NCBI RefSeq assembly: GCF_030272615.1
Contig: NC_081409.1
Span: 476,936,573-477,000,572 of the forward strand
DNA: 64,000 nucleotides
Origin: Cryptomeria japonica
Lineage: Eukaryota; Streptophyta; Pinopsida; Cupressales; Cupressaceae
Reading direction: 5' to 3'
This document shows positions 12,271 to 25,600 of this stretch, piece after piece. Each line of letters begins with the position of its first letter. The stretch's first letter is position 1. The position numbers were made by a program, and so were the translations under genes. The notes beneath the pieces were generated by a model. The model had not been told where the DNA came from. It did not search any database and saw only the letters and a list, made by a program, of their open reading frames with translations.

Positions 12271-14985
12271 ATGATGGCTTTTGGATCTTCTCCCGCTTTG
12301 ACAGATGCAGCTACCCCTATTATGGTGGACATTAAGGATTGTCCACGTCCAGAATTTAAGCAATGCCCTCAAATTGCAAAGGTCGATGACTCAATAGGCG
12401 CATTTTCTAGGGTTCCTGACGAAGTTATTTATGTGGAAGATGTGAGAGCATATATTCATTGCACTATGGAGGATCTGGGATCATCAAAGATTAAATCAAT
12501 GTCCTTGTCTACTTTTCTAAACAAGGATGGAGTGATCAAACCAGAATTTCAAATTCTGAAGGATTAGGGTTTCACTGATATTCTAGAGATACCCAAGTTC
12601 GAGGATGAGATGATTCAGTATGTGTCGAGCCGAGTCCATGGTGAGTTCATGTGGCTTGACCGATCCTACAAAATCACCAAGGAGGCGATTCGTGCTATCA
12701 CTGGTTTACCCCAGGTTGGACAAACACCAGGCAAGAGGAAGATTCTGAACAATGAGGTGAGCAAGCTAACAGGTGCCACCTTTGACAACTGGTCGATGCG
12801 GATTAGCACCATCAGGAATAAAGATGTTCAATTTGTAAGCATGATAATTAGATACAAGGTAACTCAATCAAACTGGTTGAACTCTGTTTCTAGTTCTTGT
12901 ATCTACTGTGCAAAGAAGATGGTAAAGGAAAATGTGAAATATGATCTTTGTTAGTGGATGTCTGATGAGTTGATTTCAAATTTGGGAGATTAAGGGAAAA
13001 TTGAAAGGTACATTCCGGTATGGGAATCTCACTATTTGTTTAATGCTTTTCTTTTTGTAAGAGATACCGGGATCTGGTAAGAGGAAATGGGCCTTTGATA
13101 TACTGGTAGGAAAACATATTAAGGATGTCTTGAAGAATTTGGGATAGGACATAGACTCCATTATGTGGGGTTATTTCAAAGTATTTCAGAATGAAATGAA
13201 GAAGAGGGAAATGATACCTAAGCATATAGTTGACAAATACTCTATCGACATATGCTTCATGGTGAAAAAAGATGAAAAATTAATGGAGGTAGTGCAACCT
13301 AGAACTATTTGGGTTACTGAAATGGGCTATGAGGTTGATGCACAGATCTTGGATCTCTATGCCAAGATGCTTATAGATGCCCTAGTTGATGAGAAAGAGA
13401 AAATTTTTGGTATTGCAAAGCAGAAGGAATCTAAAGTAAAGATAGGTTTCAGTAAGAAGAAAAGGGAAGGACAAATAAAGAAGGTTGGACAAGCTATCCA
13501 GAAGATGTCTTCTAAGATCAAACAAATCATTGGTTTGGTAGAGACATCTCCTCCGGTAGCTTTACAAGCTTCTTTGGAAGTAGGAACCAACAAGGGTATA
13601 TCGAAGAGGAAGAAATTGGAGACCTTTATTGCTCCTGTTGAATCTGGTTTTGAGACTGAGGAAGAAACCCCGAAGATTCCTAAGATCTACATGAGGATTC
13701 AGAGGAAAAATCCCAAGGAAGGGTTGTTGCAGTAAACCAAAGTCACTCCTCTGATAGCACAGAAGAAAATTTTGAAGGAAAGGAAACCTATTGAGAAAAG
13801 GAAACCGACCAAGGAGTTTGCTCCCACCCCCAATAAGAAGAAGAAATTAGATTTAGATATTGCTCTTGAATCTGGTAAAAGTGTTAAGGTTATTGCTCAT
13901 CTTTTTGTTGCTGACCTAATTGATCAGATCACAATAGATGGTATTTTGAATAACATACAACACTATTATAGTGATATGGATGATAAGGAACAAAAGGAGA
14001 TTGAAGAATCAATTTTGTTATACTTAGACATATATAAGAAAGCCTTACTTGAGATTGAAAAACAAATACCGACAGATTTATATAAGTTAGATGCTAGGAG
14101 GTTATCGGCTATTGAGGAGGATAAGCATATTAAGGTTCAGGAATTGTTAACTGTTTGTGGTGCTATAACTGATGATGAGATGTAACAATATCTAGAGTTT
14201 GCAAACAAAACAATTTTCCGAAGTAGACACCAACATGTAAGTCTTATGGTAGGGAGAGTAAATGAAATTGTGAAGGAAACACACAAGGCTTGGGTTAAAT
14301 TCTTTGTGGATAAACCAAGTTTCTTTACATCACCAGATATTCCACCTAAGTATGATATTCTTGACATATCGGTTGATGCTAAAGGTAAAGGTATACTAGG
14401 TGGAAATCTACCATTTTTGGAACAAAAAACAACTGAGGATATTCCTTCAGCAGTAACACTTGTATAGGGTGTAGAGATCAACATACCGATAGAAGACAAT
14501 CCTCCTCCAGTAATTAATGTTGATACAATTGAAATTTATGAGGTAGAGGCTACAGAAATAACTGCACTAAGTGGCAAAGCCATCAACGTTGAGGAGATAA
14601 AGGATAAAATCGATCAAAAGGAAGAAGAGGATGATCAGACTGAGGTCAGGGTACCAACACCTTCACCGGCTATTGGTCCCTCATTGTTGGTAATTGACTC
14701 ATCTAGTCAAGAAGATTTTGGTCGTTTTGGGAATAAGAACATTTAGTAGCTGAGAAATTTTGAATTAATGTTTGTTGCAGCTCAGAAATTAAAGAAGGAA
14801 GGTTTAGAAGATAAATAGGTTATTGAGAAAGCTATTCCAATTTTGTAATAACTTGCACCAGAATGCAAGATTGATCAGGTAGCTAGTCCATCTGATAAGT
14901 TAAAAGGTTTGACTGAGCACATTGCAAAAGAGTATAAAACTCTTCAACAAGTGTCAAACCGACAGTTGGGTCAGTGCAAGAAGAT
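12271..14985 (+). pseudogene. giant accessory ORF of the LTR element, 5' part; function unknown
   Basis: One reading frame runs from ATG ATG at 12271 to about 12955; a frameshift near 13050 moves it to the frame used from 13163 to about 14985. In-frame stops near 12565, 13733, 14183, 14465, 14746 and 14816 break it. The N-terminal 200-250 residues look globular (FMWLDRSYKITKEAIRAITG, about 12649). The middle is Lys/Arg-rich (KKKREGQIKKVGQAIQKMSS) and the last third acidic. No RT, protease or integrase signature and no domain I can name. It is interrupted by the DNA transposon and resumes at about 26830. Architecture resembles the ORF at 30502/50104 (globular start, charged linker, coiled coil), so both may be one class of retrotransposon accessory protein. 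Confidence 0.55.
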
Positions 14986-14989
14986 GAGT

Positions 14990-15011
14990 CCACTTTTTGG
15001 CCAAAAAGTGG
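14990..15011. repeat. perfect 22-bp palindrome at the left edge of the DNA transposon
   Basis: Two 11-base arms, CCACTTTTTGG and its exact complement, with no spacer. It sits where the accessory ORF stops being recognisable. It may be part of the transposon's terminal structure or a fold-back left by insertion. Confidence 0.5.
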
Positions 15012-15850
15012 AAGTGTTTTCCCTGTTTTTCAGATTTTGTCTCACTTGAGCTTAAATTTTGAAACACTTAGAGATTGAATCTTGAAAAAAGTCAGTAATA
15101 TAAAAGATAGCTCTCTGAGTGTACTTTTCAAATATGTAATTTATTTTAATACCCACATAATAAAAAATAACTTTTTGAATGAAGTTCTAAAAACTATGTT
15201 TTAAAAATGCCTGTTTCAGGACCATACCATGCATGTGTACGACCCACACTTTTTGACACAATTAAAATTATTTTCTCAAACCGTTTTGGGAAATGGTTTG
15301 TAACACACTGAAGATTGATGAGCATATTTTTCTGTATTTTTTTTTCAAATATATTTTTTTTAATTAATTTTTTAATGACCGTAATTATCTTTTTAAAAAT
15401 TTGACATGTACGACCCACATAATTTGACGTAAACTTAGTATTTTTTGAATTTTTTTTTTTTAAATTGAAAAGAATTTTGTGTAGATTGATGACATATAAT
15501 TTTTTTTTCAAAATTCATTAAAATAAATAAGTTATTAAATTAAGAAAATTAGTTAATATTTCAAATTTATGACCCTGATTTAGTATAAATTAAATGAAAA
15601 ATAGTTAAAATAATCAATTTTTAAATTAATTTACATATTTAGAATCTAGACAGTATAATCTGAAATGGGTTTCAATTTCGTATAAAAATTCTTTGATTAG
15701 AGGCACGTAAACTATTTCATTTCATCATATTTGTGCTTTCATTCATGGAGCTTTGAATTTGCAGGTTCATGTCTCAGGTGTGGCCATCCCAGGCCTATCC
15801 CGAGCCTAATCCCGAGGCAAGTGGCGGGTTGTGAATTCAAATTTTACATA
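15012..15850. other. AT-rich left arm of the DNA transposon, non-coding
   Basis: No coding sequence. The phrase TGTACGACCCACA occurs twice (about 15236 and 15407), each followed by a TTTGAC phrase, so it may be a repeated binding site. Otherwise AT-rich filler leading to the transposase. Confidence 0.4.
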
Positions 15851-15945
15851 ACAGGCCCAACGGGCCCGTTTCATTTTCTGCCCGTTGGATTTAACAACGG
15901 GCCCCCGTTGTTTAAATAACGGGGACCCGTTATTAAAATAACCGT
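15851..15945. repeat. left subterminal GGGCCC-rich palindromic repeats
   Basis: AACGGGCCCGTTT, AACGGGCCCCCGTT and ACGGGGACCCGTTAT follow one another within 95 bp, each nearly self-complementary. The same motif family recurs at 26549-26780, which links the two ends of one transposon. The first probable transposase ATG follows 134 bp downstream. Confidence 0.65.
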
Positions 15946-16079
15946 TGCTGTAAAAAAAAAACAGATTGCATCGATTTACTACACTATCATTGAAATCCGT
16001 ACTGACAAAGATTTTTTACATCATTTGGCAGTACTTTTTAATATTTTTTATGCGATTTTTTGAAGACAAGTTTGTAAAA

Positions 16080-19000
16080 ATGGGTTCTAAGCAACATCAA
16101 AAGAAAAAAAAGAGGACAATGACAGTGGAAGAAATTCAAGCACAAAGAGAGAAGGAGGCAAAACGTCAAAGAGATCGAAGATCACAACAACGGCAATTGA
16201 ATAACACTTTTGAAGCATCTAGTTCAGTGCCCGTTGTAGATGAGACCATTGAAGACATCATGATGGATGCAAGAAATATAGAACCACACACGGGTATGAC
16301 TGTTGATGCAAATGTTGATGTGGATGCGAATCCTGGTATGTTTTTAAATCCTGATGACTATGATGCCAATCAAATTGCTGATTTAAATGAAGCTGGATAT
16401 AAATTTCATACACCAATACGAAAAGAAATAAAAATTGAAAATATTACACCACCATCTCTAAAAGAAAATGAATGTAATTTGTTTACTATTGATAGCAATG
16501 TGCTAGATAATCTTAATGGGTTAGTTTCTTGGAGACAAATCAGAACACATGCAAACAGATTATATAAACAATTTTTCTATAATAAAAAGTTAGGATTCCA
16601 ATGTCAATTAATGCTACAATTAATAAAAATGTTAAAAATGCGTAAAGTCATGAAAAAAATAGGTATTTATGCAAAACCAAAAAGAAAAGATGAATCATAT
16701 AAGCAAGTTGTATCTACTGTTGCCAGTGCCATCGATTCTATAGGAAAAACAAGTCGATCTAAAGATAAGAATGCAGCACGTAGAGTTATAACGACTGCTA
16801 TAGTTGACAAAATGATTGTTAATAAAAGAATGTTAAGTGATATAAGTGGCTATTTGAACTTACATCGTAGAACCTTGTCAAGAGCGGCCAAAAGAAGAGA
16901 CACAATTGAAATTGATCCACTAAACCATTGTTGGAGTTTTAGTGGTAGACTTCAAAGGTCGGACATGAAATTAAATGATGAAACTAAACAATTAATTTCA
17001 AAATTTTGGCATGATAACACTAGAGTTTCATCAAATGTTAGAGATGTTTTAAAGTTAAGGGTGGGATCAAAAATTCGTGATCCTCATCCAAAACATCTTC
17101 TTGACATGACTCAAACTGAATTCTTTAAAAAATTTAGTGATGAATCTGTGTTAATGAATTTACGAATTAGTCAAAGATCATTTGAAAAATGCAAACCCTG
17201 GTATGTTAAAATCAATAAACAAAGAATATCTTGTTGTTGTAAAACTCATGTCCAGTTTCGTTACTATTATGATGTTTTTCGATATATTCGTTGTATGTTG
17301 CATGGTAATGATCTTGTGCAGGATTGTGGTGTTTATGTTCCACCTGAAACTATAAAAGATTTTATTGGAAGTTTATTTTGTAAACCACCTAATGAACAAT
17401 TATTTCTTTCCAGTTCATGCATTTATGGTCTTTGCAATTTATGTGGGAACTATTCTTCGATAGGTGAATGTTTGCATGAACATGTTTCATCTGAGTTTGG
17501 ACAAAAAATGGTTGATGTTAGGAGATTTAAAAATATAGAATACCCTCTAAAGGATGGAAAGATGGGGAAACGTTTAGAATTGATTACAGAACATAATAGT
17601 GTGAATGCATTTATTAGTGAGTTTAAAACTCATATTGTTCCAAAATATGTGAAACATTCCCAACATGCCCGATGGCTTGATGGACAGTTTCGCATATGCA
17701 AGAACACATTTCCAATTGGAACAATAGTATCAGTTGTGGATTTTGCAGAAAATTATACTCTAAAACCACAAGAGGAAACTCAATCAAAATACTACAACTC
17801 AGTGCAAGTGGCCATATTTGTGCACATTATATATAGACATGACCATGACAGTACAGAAGATAACAGAAAATTTTTGAGGGAGTATCATTTCTATGTTAGT
17901 GATAATCGATTACACTCTTCAGAGTTTGTCCAACATTGTTTCGAGGTATTTTATGATAATCTTAAGGAAAGAGAAATTGACATGAAACAACATATGATAT
18001 GGTCAGATAACTGCACTGGACAATTCAAAAATGCAAGAATGTTTTATTGGCTATGCAAAGTTCACAAGATAACCAATGTCCAACATTTATGGAGTTTTTT
18101 TGAAGCGGGACATGGTAAGGGGGAACATGATGGAGCCGGTGCCTGTATAAAAAGAGCTCTTGCTAGAGAACAATTGAAATTCGAGGATGCAGTGAAATTC
18201 AGAGATGCTCGTGCAGTTGTAGATTGGTGCAATTCAAAGTTGTCAAAAGGATCAACTGAAAACTTTGCAATTCGACGTTTCTTCTGGTTGATAGAGGAAG
18301 ATAGTATTCCTATTCGGCATGATTGTAATACCATCATTGGATCAGCTAAATGGCATTCGTTTAAGAGTTCTAATTCAAACACATGGATTATATTCACAAG
18401 GCAACTTGCTTGCTTTTGTCAGTTTTGTGTTTTTGGAGGTTGGGAATTTTGTGAGAATAAAGAATGGGTTGAAGAATGGCAACAAAGATCATTGACACCC
18501 ATAGATGCAAATGATCGGCATGAAAGAACTGATGAAGATATGGATCAAATGTTTGCATCAAATGACTATGATCGCATTTCAGATCTTATACAACAAGGTA
18601 AAATTATTTTTGAAATTTGTTTTGATTTATTAAATAGTACATAAATTTATGAAATCTTACAGTGTATATTTTTGTTTTTATTTCTCATTAAATATTAAAA
18701 TAAAATTGTTTTGCCCACAGGACATGTCTATGCTGTTGTTGCACCAGAGGACAATGAAGAGGGGACAGAGTATTGGTTGGCTCGATGTGTAGAGCCAAAA
18801 CATAAGCTAACTACTCCTCGAGTAGATGATGATGGTTATGACTATCCAACAGGATCTGTGGTTGTTGTTGGCACTTGGCTACGCAAATATCTAACAAGAA
18901 AGAATGGATTGCCCGCATTTGAAGATTATGAATTAGAGAAAAAGATTATACATTACTCACATTTGGTAGTGGCAACTAATATAAAATTGGATAGATATCG

Positions 19001-19106
19001 TGGCAGGCCTGCTAATAAACAATTATGGACTCTCTCTATGGAAGAGCATGAGACAATTATAGATGCTTTGCAAAAGAGAGAGGATGCAGATGGTATAATA
19101 GAATAA
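16080..19106 (+). CDS. DDE-type transposase, two exons, apparently intact
   Basis: Exon 1 (16080-18597) and exon 2 (18721-19106) join in frame across a 123-bp GT-AG intron (18598-18720) to give 967 residues. The ATG at 16080 (MGSKQHQKKKKR) is preferred over 16050 because a basic, probably nuclear-localising N-terminus follows. Conserved blocks in order: Cys-rich ISCCCKTHVQF near residue 380, CIYGLCNLCGNY near 450, VVDFAENYT (Asp554), WSDNCTGQFKN (Asp643) and HGKGEHDGAGACIKR (Glu682/Asp684). The last three form a plausible D-D-D/E catalytic set. The same blocks occur in uncharacterised animal proteins as I remember them (DFAENY, then GHGKG-DG-G-KR), so this is a cross-kingdom transposase family. 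Exon 2 (VYAVVAPEDNEEGTEYWLAR) looks like a small beta-rich, SH3/BAH-like domain. There is no internal stop, unusual in this window. Confidence 0.75.
18598..18720 (+). other. intron of the transposase gene
   Basis: 123 bp, AT-rich, donor CAAG/GTAAAA and acceptor TTTTGCCCACAG/GA. It splits a glycine codon after its first base (phase 1). Reading through it would add about 15 residues and a stop near 18644. Confidence 0.75.
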
Positions 19107-19239
19107 ATATCAAGTAAGTTATAATTTGAACCCTTAATCCACCTCCCTTTTAAAAGTCGCGATGCATATTATATATAGTATTTTAAATCATGAATCATAA
19201 TTACAAAATCTAATCTACTAAAATTTTGTTTCAGGTCTA

Positions 19240-19600
19240 CCACAAGTAGAAGGCATCAATGAAAACAAAGTTATTTGTGCATACTTTATGTTTCATTTTG
19301 AATAATTACAAGTAAGTTAAATTTTTGTACCCTTAAGGCAAATCCATTTGTATTTTAAATTCAATGTATTATGATTATAAAAACTAATCATATGTATTTA
19401 CTTTTTCTAGGTCTCTCAGCGTAGACTTGGCCTCAATGACTACTATATTGTTTGTGCATACTTTATGTTGTATTTTAAATTCAATGCATCCTGATTATAA
19501 AAACTAATCATATGTATTTTTTTTTCTAGGTCTCTCAGAGTAGACTTGCCCTGAATGACTACTATTGTTTGTGCATACTTTATGTTGTATTTTGAGAGAT
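19240..19600 (+). repeat. about 120-bp tandem repeat, three degenerate copies
   Basis: Each unit starts at an AG-like acceptor (TTTTCTAGGTCTCTCAG) and contains TTTGTGCATACTTTATGTTGTATTTT shortened variants. Copies start near 19235, 19410 and 19529. They lie after the transposase stop, in its 3' untranslated region, and look like repeatedly duplicated non-coding exon/intron borders. Confidence 0.6.
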
Positions 19601-19879
19601 ATAAATCCTTATTATTATAATTTAAATAGATTGTTTATTTTATTTTAGATATGTCTTCTTGATTACATTTTGTGTACAATATACATAAATGAGAGACTAC
19701 TGGTCAAATTTATGAATGAGATAATTATGTTTTAATCAAGTTCTATTCATTATATTTGTTAAATGATACTTTTTGATTTAGAATATGTTATAATTATAAG
19801 ATATGTTTCGATACTTAGTTCATGATGTATGCACATGTAGTTTATCTAATCACAAGAACTATTTAAATAAAATTCCAAA

Positions 19880-20469
19880 AATAAAATTACAAGTCCACAT
19901 AATGCCTATAAAGTTGTTTAAGCACAACTTCCATAAATAAAATTTCAAGTCCACATAATATATAAAGTATGCGCAAAATTTCAAGTCCACATAATATATA
20001 AAGTATGCGCAAAATTTCAAGTCCACATAATTTCAAGTCAATATATATGATCTAATGTGCACATAATTTCAAGTCCACATAATATCTAATGCGCACAATA
20101 CACATAAAGTATGCACATAATATATATGATCTAATCCTATTATGAAACTATCCATATATATAAAGTATGTGTGTGCACGTGTAAACAAATATGTAAAGCC
20201 CGTAAAATAGTACATATCAGAGCCAAATAAACAGTAAAATTTCAAGTCCACATAATCCATATAATATCTAATCCATATATATGTCTAGATGGTAACATGA
20301 TGTTCACTCCACATAATATCTAATGTGCACAAAATATATAAAGTATGCACAAAATATATATGATCTAATCCTATTATGCAACTATCCATATATATAAAGT
20401 ATGTGCACGTGTAAACAAATGTGTAAAGTCCATAAAAAGTACATATCAAAGCCAAATAAATAGTAAAAT
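19880..20469. repeat. tandem repeats between the two convergent transposon genes
   Basis: Phrases AATTTCAAGTCCACATAAT and TATATAAAGTATGCGCA recur many times at 19880-20100. A larger unit at about 20104-20240 is repeated at about 20336-20469. This is the 3' untranslated/intergenic zone where the two genes converge. Confidence 0.65.
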
Positions 20470-20991
20470 CTAAGTTCTATCATCAATAACATCTCGTGGT
20501 CTCTTGTCCCCAGGACGTGGTCCAGATCCACCTGTCTCATGCTATACAATAAAAAAATAATATTAAAATATTACTTGAAATTAACTATTAAAAGAATCAT
20601 TTATCAAATATAGTAGAATTCGTAAATTAAGTTACAAACTTACCATATGCTCATCAGATCCTATAGCAGTATCTCTGTTGTCCCCAGGACGTGGTCCAGA
20701 TCCACCTGTCTCATGCTGTACAATAAAAAAATAATATTAAAATATTACTTGAAATTAACTATTAAAAGAATCATTTATCAAATATAGTAGAATTCATAAA
20801 TTAAGTTACAAACTTACCATATGCTCATCAGATCCTGTAGCAGTATCTCTCTTGTCCCCGGGACGTGGTCCAGATCCACCTGTCTCATGCTGTACAATAA
20901 AAAAATAATATTAAAATATTACTTGAAATTAACTATTAAAAGAATCATTTATCAAATATAGTAGAATTCATAAATTAAGTTACAAACTTAC
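20470..20991 (-). repeat. tandem triplication of a 72-bp exon with its 102-bp intron
   Basis: The last three exons (20889-20818, 20715-20644, 20541-20470) each begin with codons for HETGGSGPRPGD and repeat with an exact 174-bp period. The 102-bp introns between them are nearly identical. The 3' half of the preceding exon (20992-21075) ends with the same DTATG-DEHM phrase. All copies are phase 0, so copy number can change without breaking the frame. Confidence 0.82.
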
Positions 20992-22691
20992 CATATGCTC
21001 ATCATATCCTGTAGCAGTATCTCCTCTAGCAGTATCTTGTGCAGTATCAACACCAAATGCAGTGCTAGCTAACTCCTGTACAAGGTCAAATTCAAAGTGT
21101 CCAATTAAATCTTAAATTAAGAGTCAAAATAAGATCAAATTAAGTATTACATATTAATACCTCAAAGGATGTCGATGTGCGTTCAAATTGGCTCTGATCA
21201 AAATTATGAGGATAACCTATCCTAATGGTAGTGTCCACCTGCATACATGCATTTAATGAAATCATATTTAGTGAACATATATATGTGTACTAAATAATTT
21301 CAAGTAAAGTTACAATATTGTAAGAGTTCATATTTAAGTTAAGAATTATAAGATACATACCATAGATGGTGTCACAATAGTCAGATCCTCTTCTCGATGT
21401 GATGTAGAGGGTCCCTCATGACCTGAATCCTGGAGAAAGAAGCATTCAATGTATCGACATGAAAATTTATATAATATACGACGATAGCATATTAACTTAA
21501 AAAGATCTAGTACAATGTCTAGATAGAAATTTATACTATAAACCATAAGGTGTGCCGAGTTGTCTTCCAGTAGATGCAATATTGACTCTAATATTAGGCG
21601 TAGTCCTTATCTACATAAACAAAATTTATTTAATGAAGTATTAGATTGTATAAAAAAAGAGATGCACTTAGTTTATACCTATATTTAATGAAGTACATAA
21701 AAACATTGACATGTACATGTATATATATCTATACCTGGTCAAGATGAACATCCGAGCAAAGAAAATCCATATAAGATGTCATCATACTATCATCTGCTGC
21801 ATCATGCTCATCTGGAACTGAAGTAGATCCTGCAGCAGTAGTAGGACCTACACACGTCTCATGACAACTCGAACACATATGTGGCATCCATCGAGGAGCA
21901 GATGCCATGTGAGCAGCTTGCTCACTCAGGTTCCCTGTGAGGGAAGTCAAAGCATCTAATGTCGAAATGAATGATGTATTTTGGACATCTGCAGGAATCG
22001 ATGGAGCAACAAGTGGAACTATGGGTGGATCCGATAGGGGATTATTACTCCGTGCCCCTAATCTATGCTGTGGCATTCCACGACCAACACCCTGGAATGA
22101 CTTAATATCAAAATAATTTGGTTTTTGGTTCATTACAAACTCACAGTATAATTTCTTCAAAAAATAAAAAGGGACCTCATAATTACGATGTGGTGGATAA
22201 TCAAAAACCATCCACCATCTATCCCAAAAGTATCTAGCCATTTCTGGATGCACACACCACCTAATTGAAATTCTTTTCTGGTTAGGTTGCATTGGTTCTC
22301 TTGTTTTTGGGTTGGTAAAATATGGACATAAATGAGCTTTGGTTATTTTCAAATCTGTGATTTGTCTATAAGTTAAACCATCGGCATAAAAATCACGCAA
22401 CTCTTGTCGTCGTCTATGAAATTGATCTAATTGAGAATCAACAAATCTAACTGACTCGACAACAGTTTGCATTGATTTTGCAAACTCTACAAGATGGGGT
22501 GGCGTGACTTGCTCATTTTGGATAGCAGCAATGTTTTGTTCAATCACTTGTAGGTTTTCATTAATTCATTCTCTTAAACGAATTTCATCCAATCTAGGGG
22601 GTTGTGGTGGTGGTGGTGGAGGAGGAGGAGGAGGAGGGGGTTGTGGTGGGGGATTTTCACCTAATAGTTCATCTATGTCAAAAACATCCAT
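20470..22691 (-). CDS. second gene of the DNA transposon, eight predicted exons, function unknown
   Basis: Predicted exons on the - strand: 22691-21735, 21610-21544, 21429-21361, 21238-21161, 21075-20992, 20889-20818, 20715-20644, 20541-20470. All introns are GT-AG, and exons 3 to 8 are multiples of three. Exon 1 starts MDVFDIDELLGENPPP, runs into a proline tract of about 13, then a helical domain with YADGLTYRQITDLKI and RYFWDRWWMVFDYPPHR and a CSSC segment. The C-terminal exons encode short Thr/Ser/Gly-rich stretches ending DDRT-stop. Oddities: an in-frame TGA in exon 1 (22566-22568, CGA would give Arg) and a 67-bp exon 2 that breaks phase, so this copy may be newly inactivated. I infer a transposition accessory (DNA-binding or targeting) role from its partnership with the transposase. 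Confidence 0.6.
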
Positions 22692-25600
22692 GATGGCAAA
22701 GAACTCCTGCATATATAAAGATATACATGAATTATATACAACTCTATGTCAAAGAAGAATCTATTTTACTAAATTAAAAAAAAACATTTATAAATAGTAA
22801 CATTTCTATGTTGTTGAATGAGATACACATGAAATATATAATATAATATTGAACTTAAAAAAATATACATGTACATACTATTGAATCTTGAAATATAAAA
22901 TTTGCGCACAAAACTTAATAAAAACTTTCAATGAAACATCATAAATCTATTAGAATTCAATTATGTAGTTTTGAGATAATTGTCATCAATTCATATTACA
23001 TTGATTAGTCTTCAAACAATCTTAAAAAAAAACTAATCTCCCATGACTATAAATGACATACTTAAAACATATTATATTCTAAGTGGTTGTCATGTAAAGA
23101 CAAAACATCAAAACTTTTGAAGAGTTAAGCATATTTCACCATTAAATTTCTCCCATAATCAAGTCTACACAAGATTATAATTTACAAAAGGTCTTCAAAA
23201 AATATTATTTCCTATAAATCATTTATTATAAAACTCCGCAATCATTTGTTTTCATATATAATCTTTCTATAAAATTTAAGATATCAATCCATACACAAAT
23301 TCTCTTACAAAGTTGAATAAGAAATGAAGGATAGAGGATTAAATACTAAGATTGTTTTGAGAGATCAATGGAGTAGATTGATTGAAAGGATTGTGTGCAT
23401 TAGAAGCTTCCAAGTGGCAACTTAAATGTTTGGTGCACATGAGGAGTTCATGATCCAAGAAAGTTTTGAGGAAAAGGTCTTCTTAGGGGCGTATACACCA
23501 AGATGTTGTAAAAAAAGGTAGCCAAATGACCAAAAAAAGATAAACACGAGTGCGTTATTGGGAAATTCATTTAACGCATTTGAGGTCTTTTTTGTAGTGT
23601 TTTTTTCTTACACTATACTAGGCTTGTTTACACTATCGTAGGTTCATTAGGACTATCCTAGGTTCATTAGGATTGTCCCAAGTTCATTATTGCTTTCTTA
23701 GGCTCATTAGGACTTTCTTAGGTTCATTAAGACTACCCTACATTCATTAGGATCATTTGAGGCTCATTGGGACTTTCAAAGAAATGTTGCTCTCTCATTA
23801 GGCAAGGAGGATATAGACCCTTTAGGTTCTCTCATGTTTTATAGACATTTGATAGGTTTTAAATTCGAAATATTCATTAATGGAGTTAGTCTAGTGTTTC
23901 TTGGTTAGTGAGGAGGATCAGTAGATGTACATCATTAAAGTTTACATAAGGGTTGCATTCAAGTCTTGAAATATTCCATCTCTTGTTCAAATATATGTAA
24001 GAAGGGGAGAACATTGGATATATTACATCATTAGATAGTTTTAGATTATAATAAAATATAAAATAAATTAATATTTAGATGTTGAATTATAGGTTAGTTA
24101 ATAGTTAGTAATTAGTAAATTAGTTATTGATTGGGAAGTTGCATTCCCATAGGTTAGTTGGTTCATGTCCAAAAATAAGGACATGATGTAATGTTCAAAT
24201 CAAGTTGTGATCTAGATTAAATTTAAATATCTTAGTTTTCATAATTTAAATTAAGATATTCATCTATAATAATGGTGTAGTCATTGTAATTATAATTTTT
24301 CACATAATACATACAACATCAATGCATTAAGCAAAAGAGGACAATTACAAGGATCAACATGTTCATGTAATGAATCACCATGATGACCATATAAGATGAT
24401 AGATTTTAACTTAACAATTTGAAAGGTTACATAATCCTTGTAAGAAAATAAGGAATGAATGAGAATAGGTTATCATCATTTTCTAATACAAAAGAACTCA
24501 GACATTATCACTATATACATAGCCCAAAAAAAACTTATACATCCAAAATGACGTGGAAACAATATTCAAACCTCAAGGAATGTATAATAGAAGAATGAAC
24601 AATGGAGATAATCAATTTCTCAATCTAGTCCTACAAAAAATTATTTATTTACTCTTGAGACATGAATTATGAAACAAATGGAAAAATAAGTAACAAAGAA
24701 GATAAAATTATAATCTAATAAAATAGGAAAATAATACATCAAGGTACATTCTAATAGTCAACCTTGCTTTAGAATTTTTTTCTTAAAAATGCATCTACTA
24801 TTTACTATTGGCACTTTCCCCTTTTAAAATATTTCACACCTTACCAAAATTACCCAATGGTCCAAAATGTTATTTTCTGCATGGTTTATGATATTCACCC
24901 TTTTCTAGCATGATAGTTTAACTAAGTAGGTGAGAAGTAAAAAAAATGCCAAGATCATCTTATTTTTAACTCCAAATTTTATATTGAAGGTTTCAAAGGG
25001 TTCCTCTAAAATAATTTTAATATAATTAACTAATAAAATGTAATTTTTAACCAATAAACCAAGAAAAAGATTATATTTTAAACGCTAGTGAATGTCTAGG
25101 CCAATATAAGACAAAATGGTCTAACACTAAGCATGTTGTCACATATTTTCTAAATAAATTATTATAATATGGATATAACCATTGAGTTTTAAAATTAATT
25201 AGCCTCAATAAAAAAATCTCAATTTCTATATATTTCATAAATGCATAATTAGATAAATTATTACTTATAAATAAATCAATATGCATTTCTTTCAAAGAAA
25301 CAAGAAACATACAAATAATAATAAGTTGTGATCTATATATCTAAATATGAAAATAATTCCATTAAAATTTTTACCTAGGTTAAGCATAAAAGTGATAATA
25401 AAACATAATCACCATGTTTTATTTCAACCTTAAAAGTAAAAGAACTCTACATATCCTAAAATTAGGACTTAATCACATCAAATAATTCTAATATAACTCA
25501 AAATACTCCTTCAACATATAAGATGATCTATGCTAGATGGCCATGTCTTACTTTCATCCCATTTATGGATTTCTTACATAGTAATACAAAAAATAACTTT

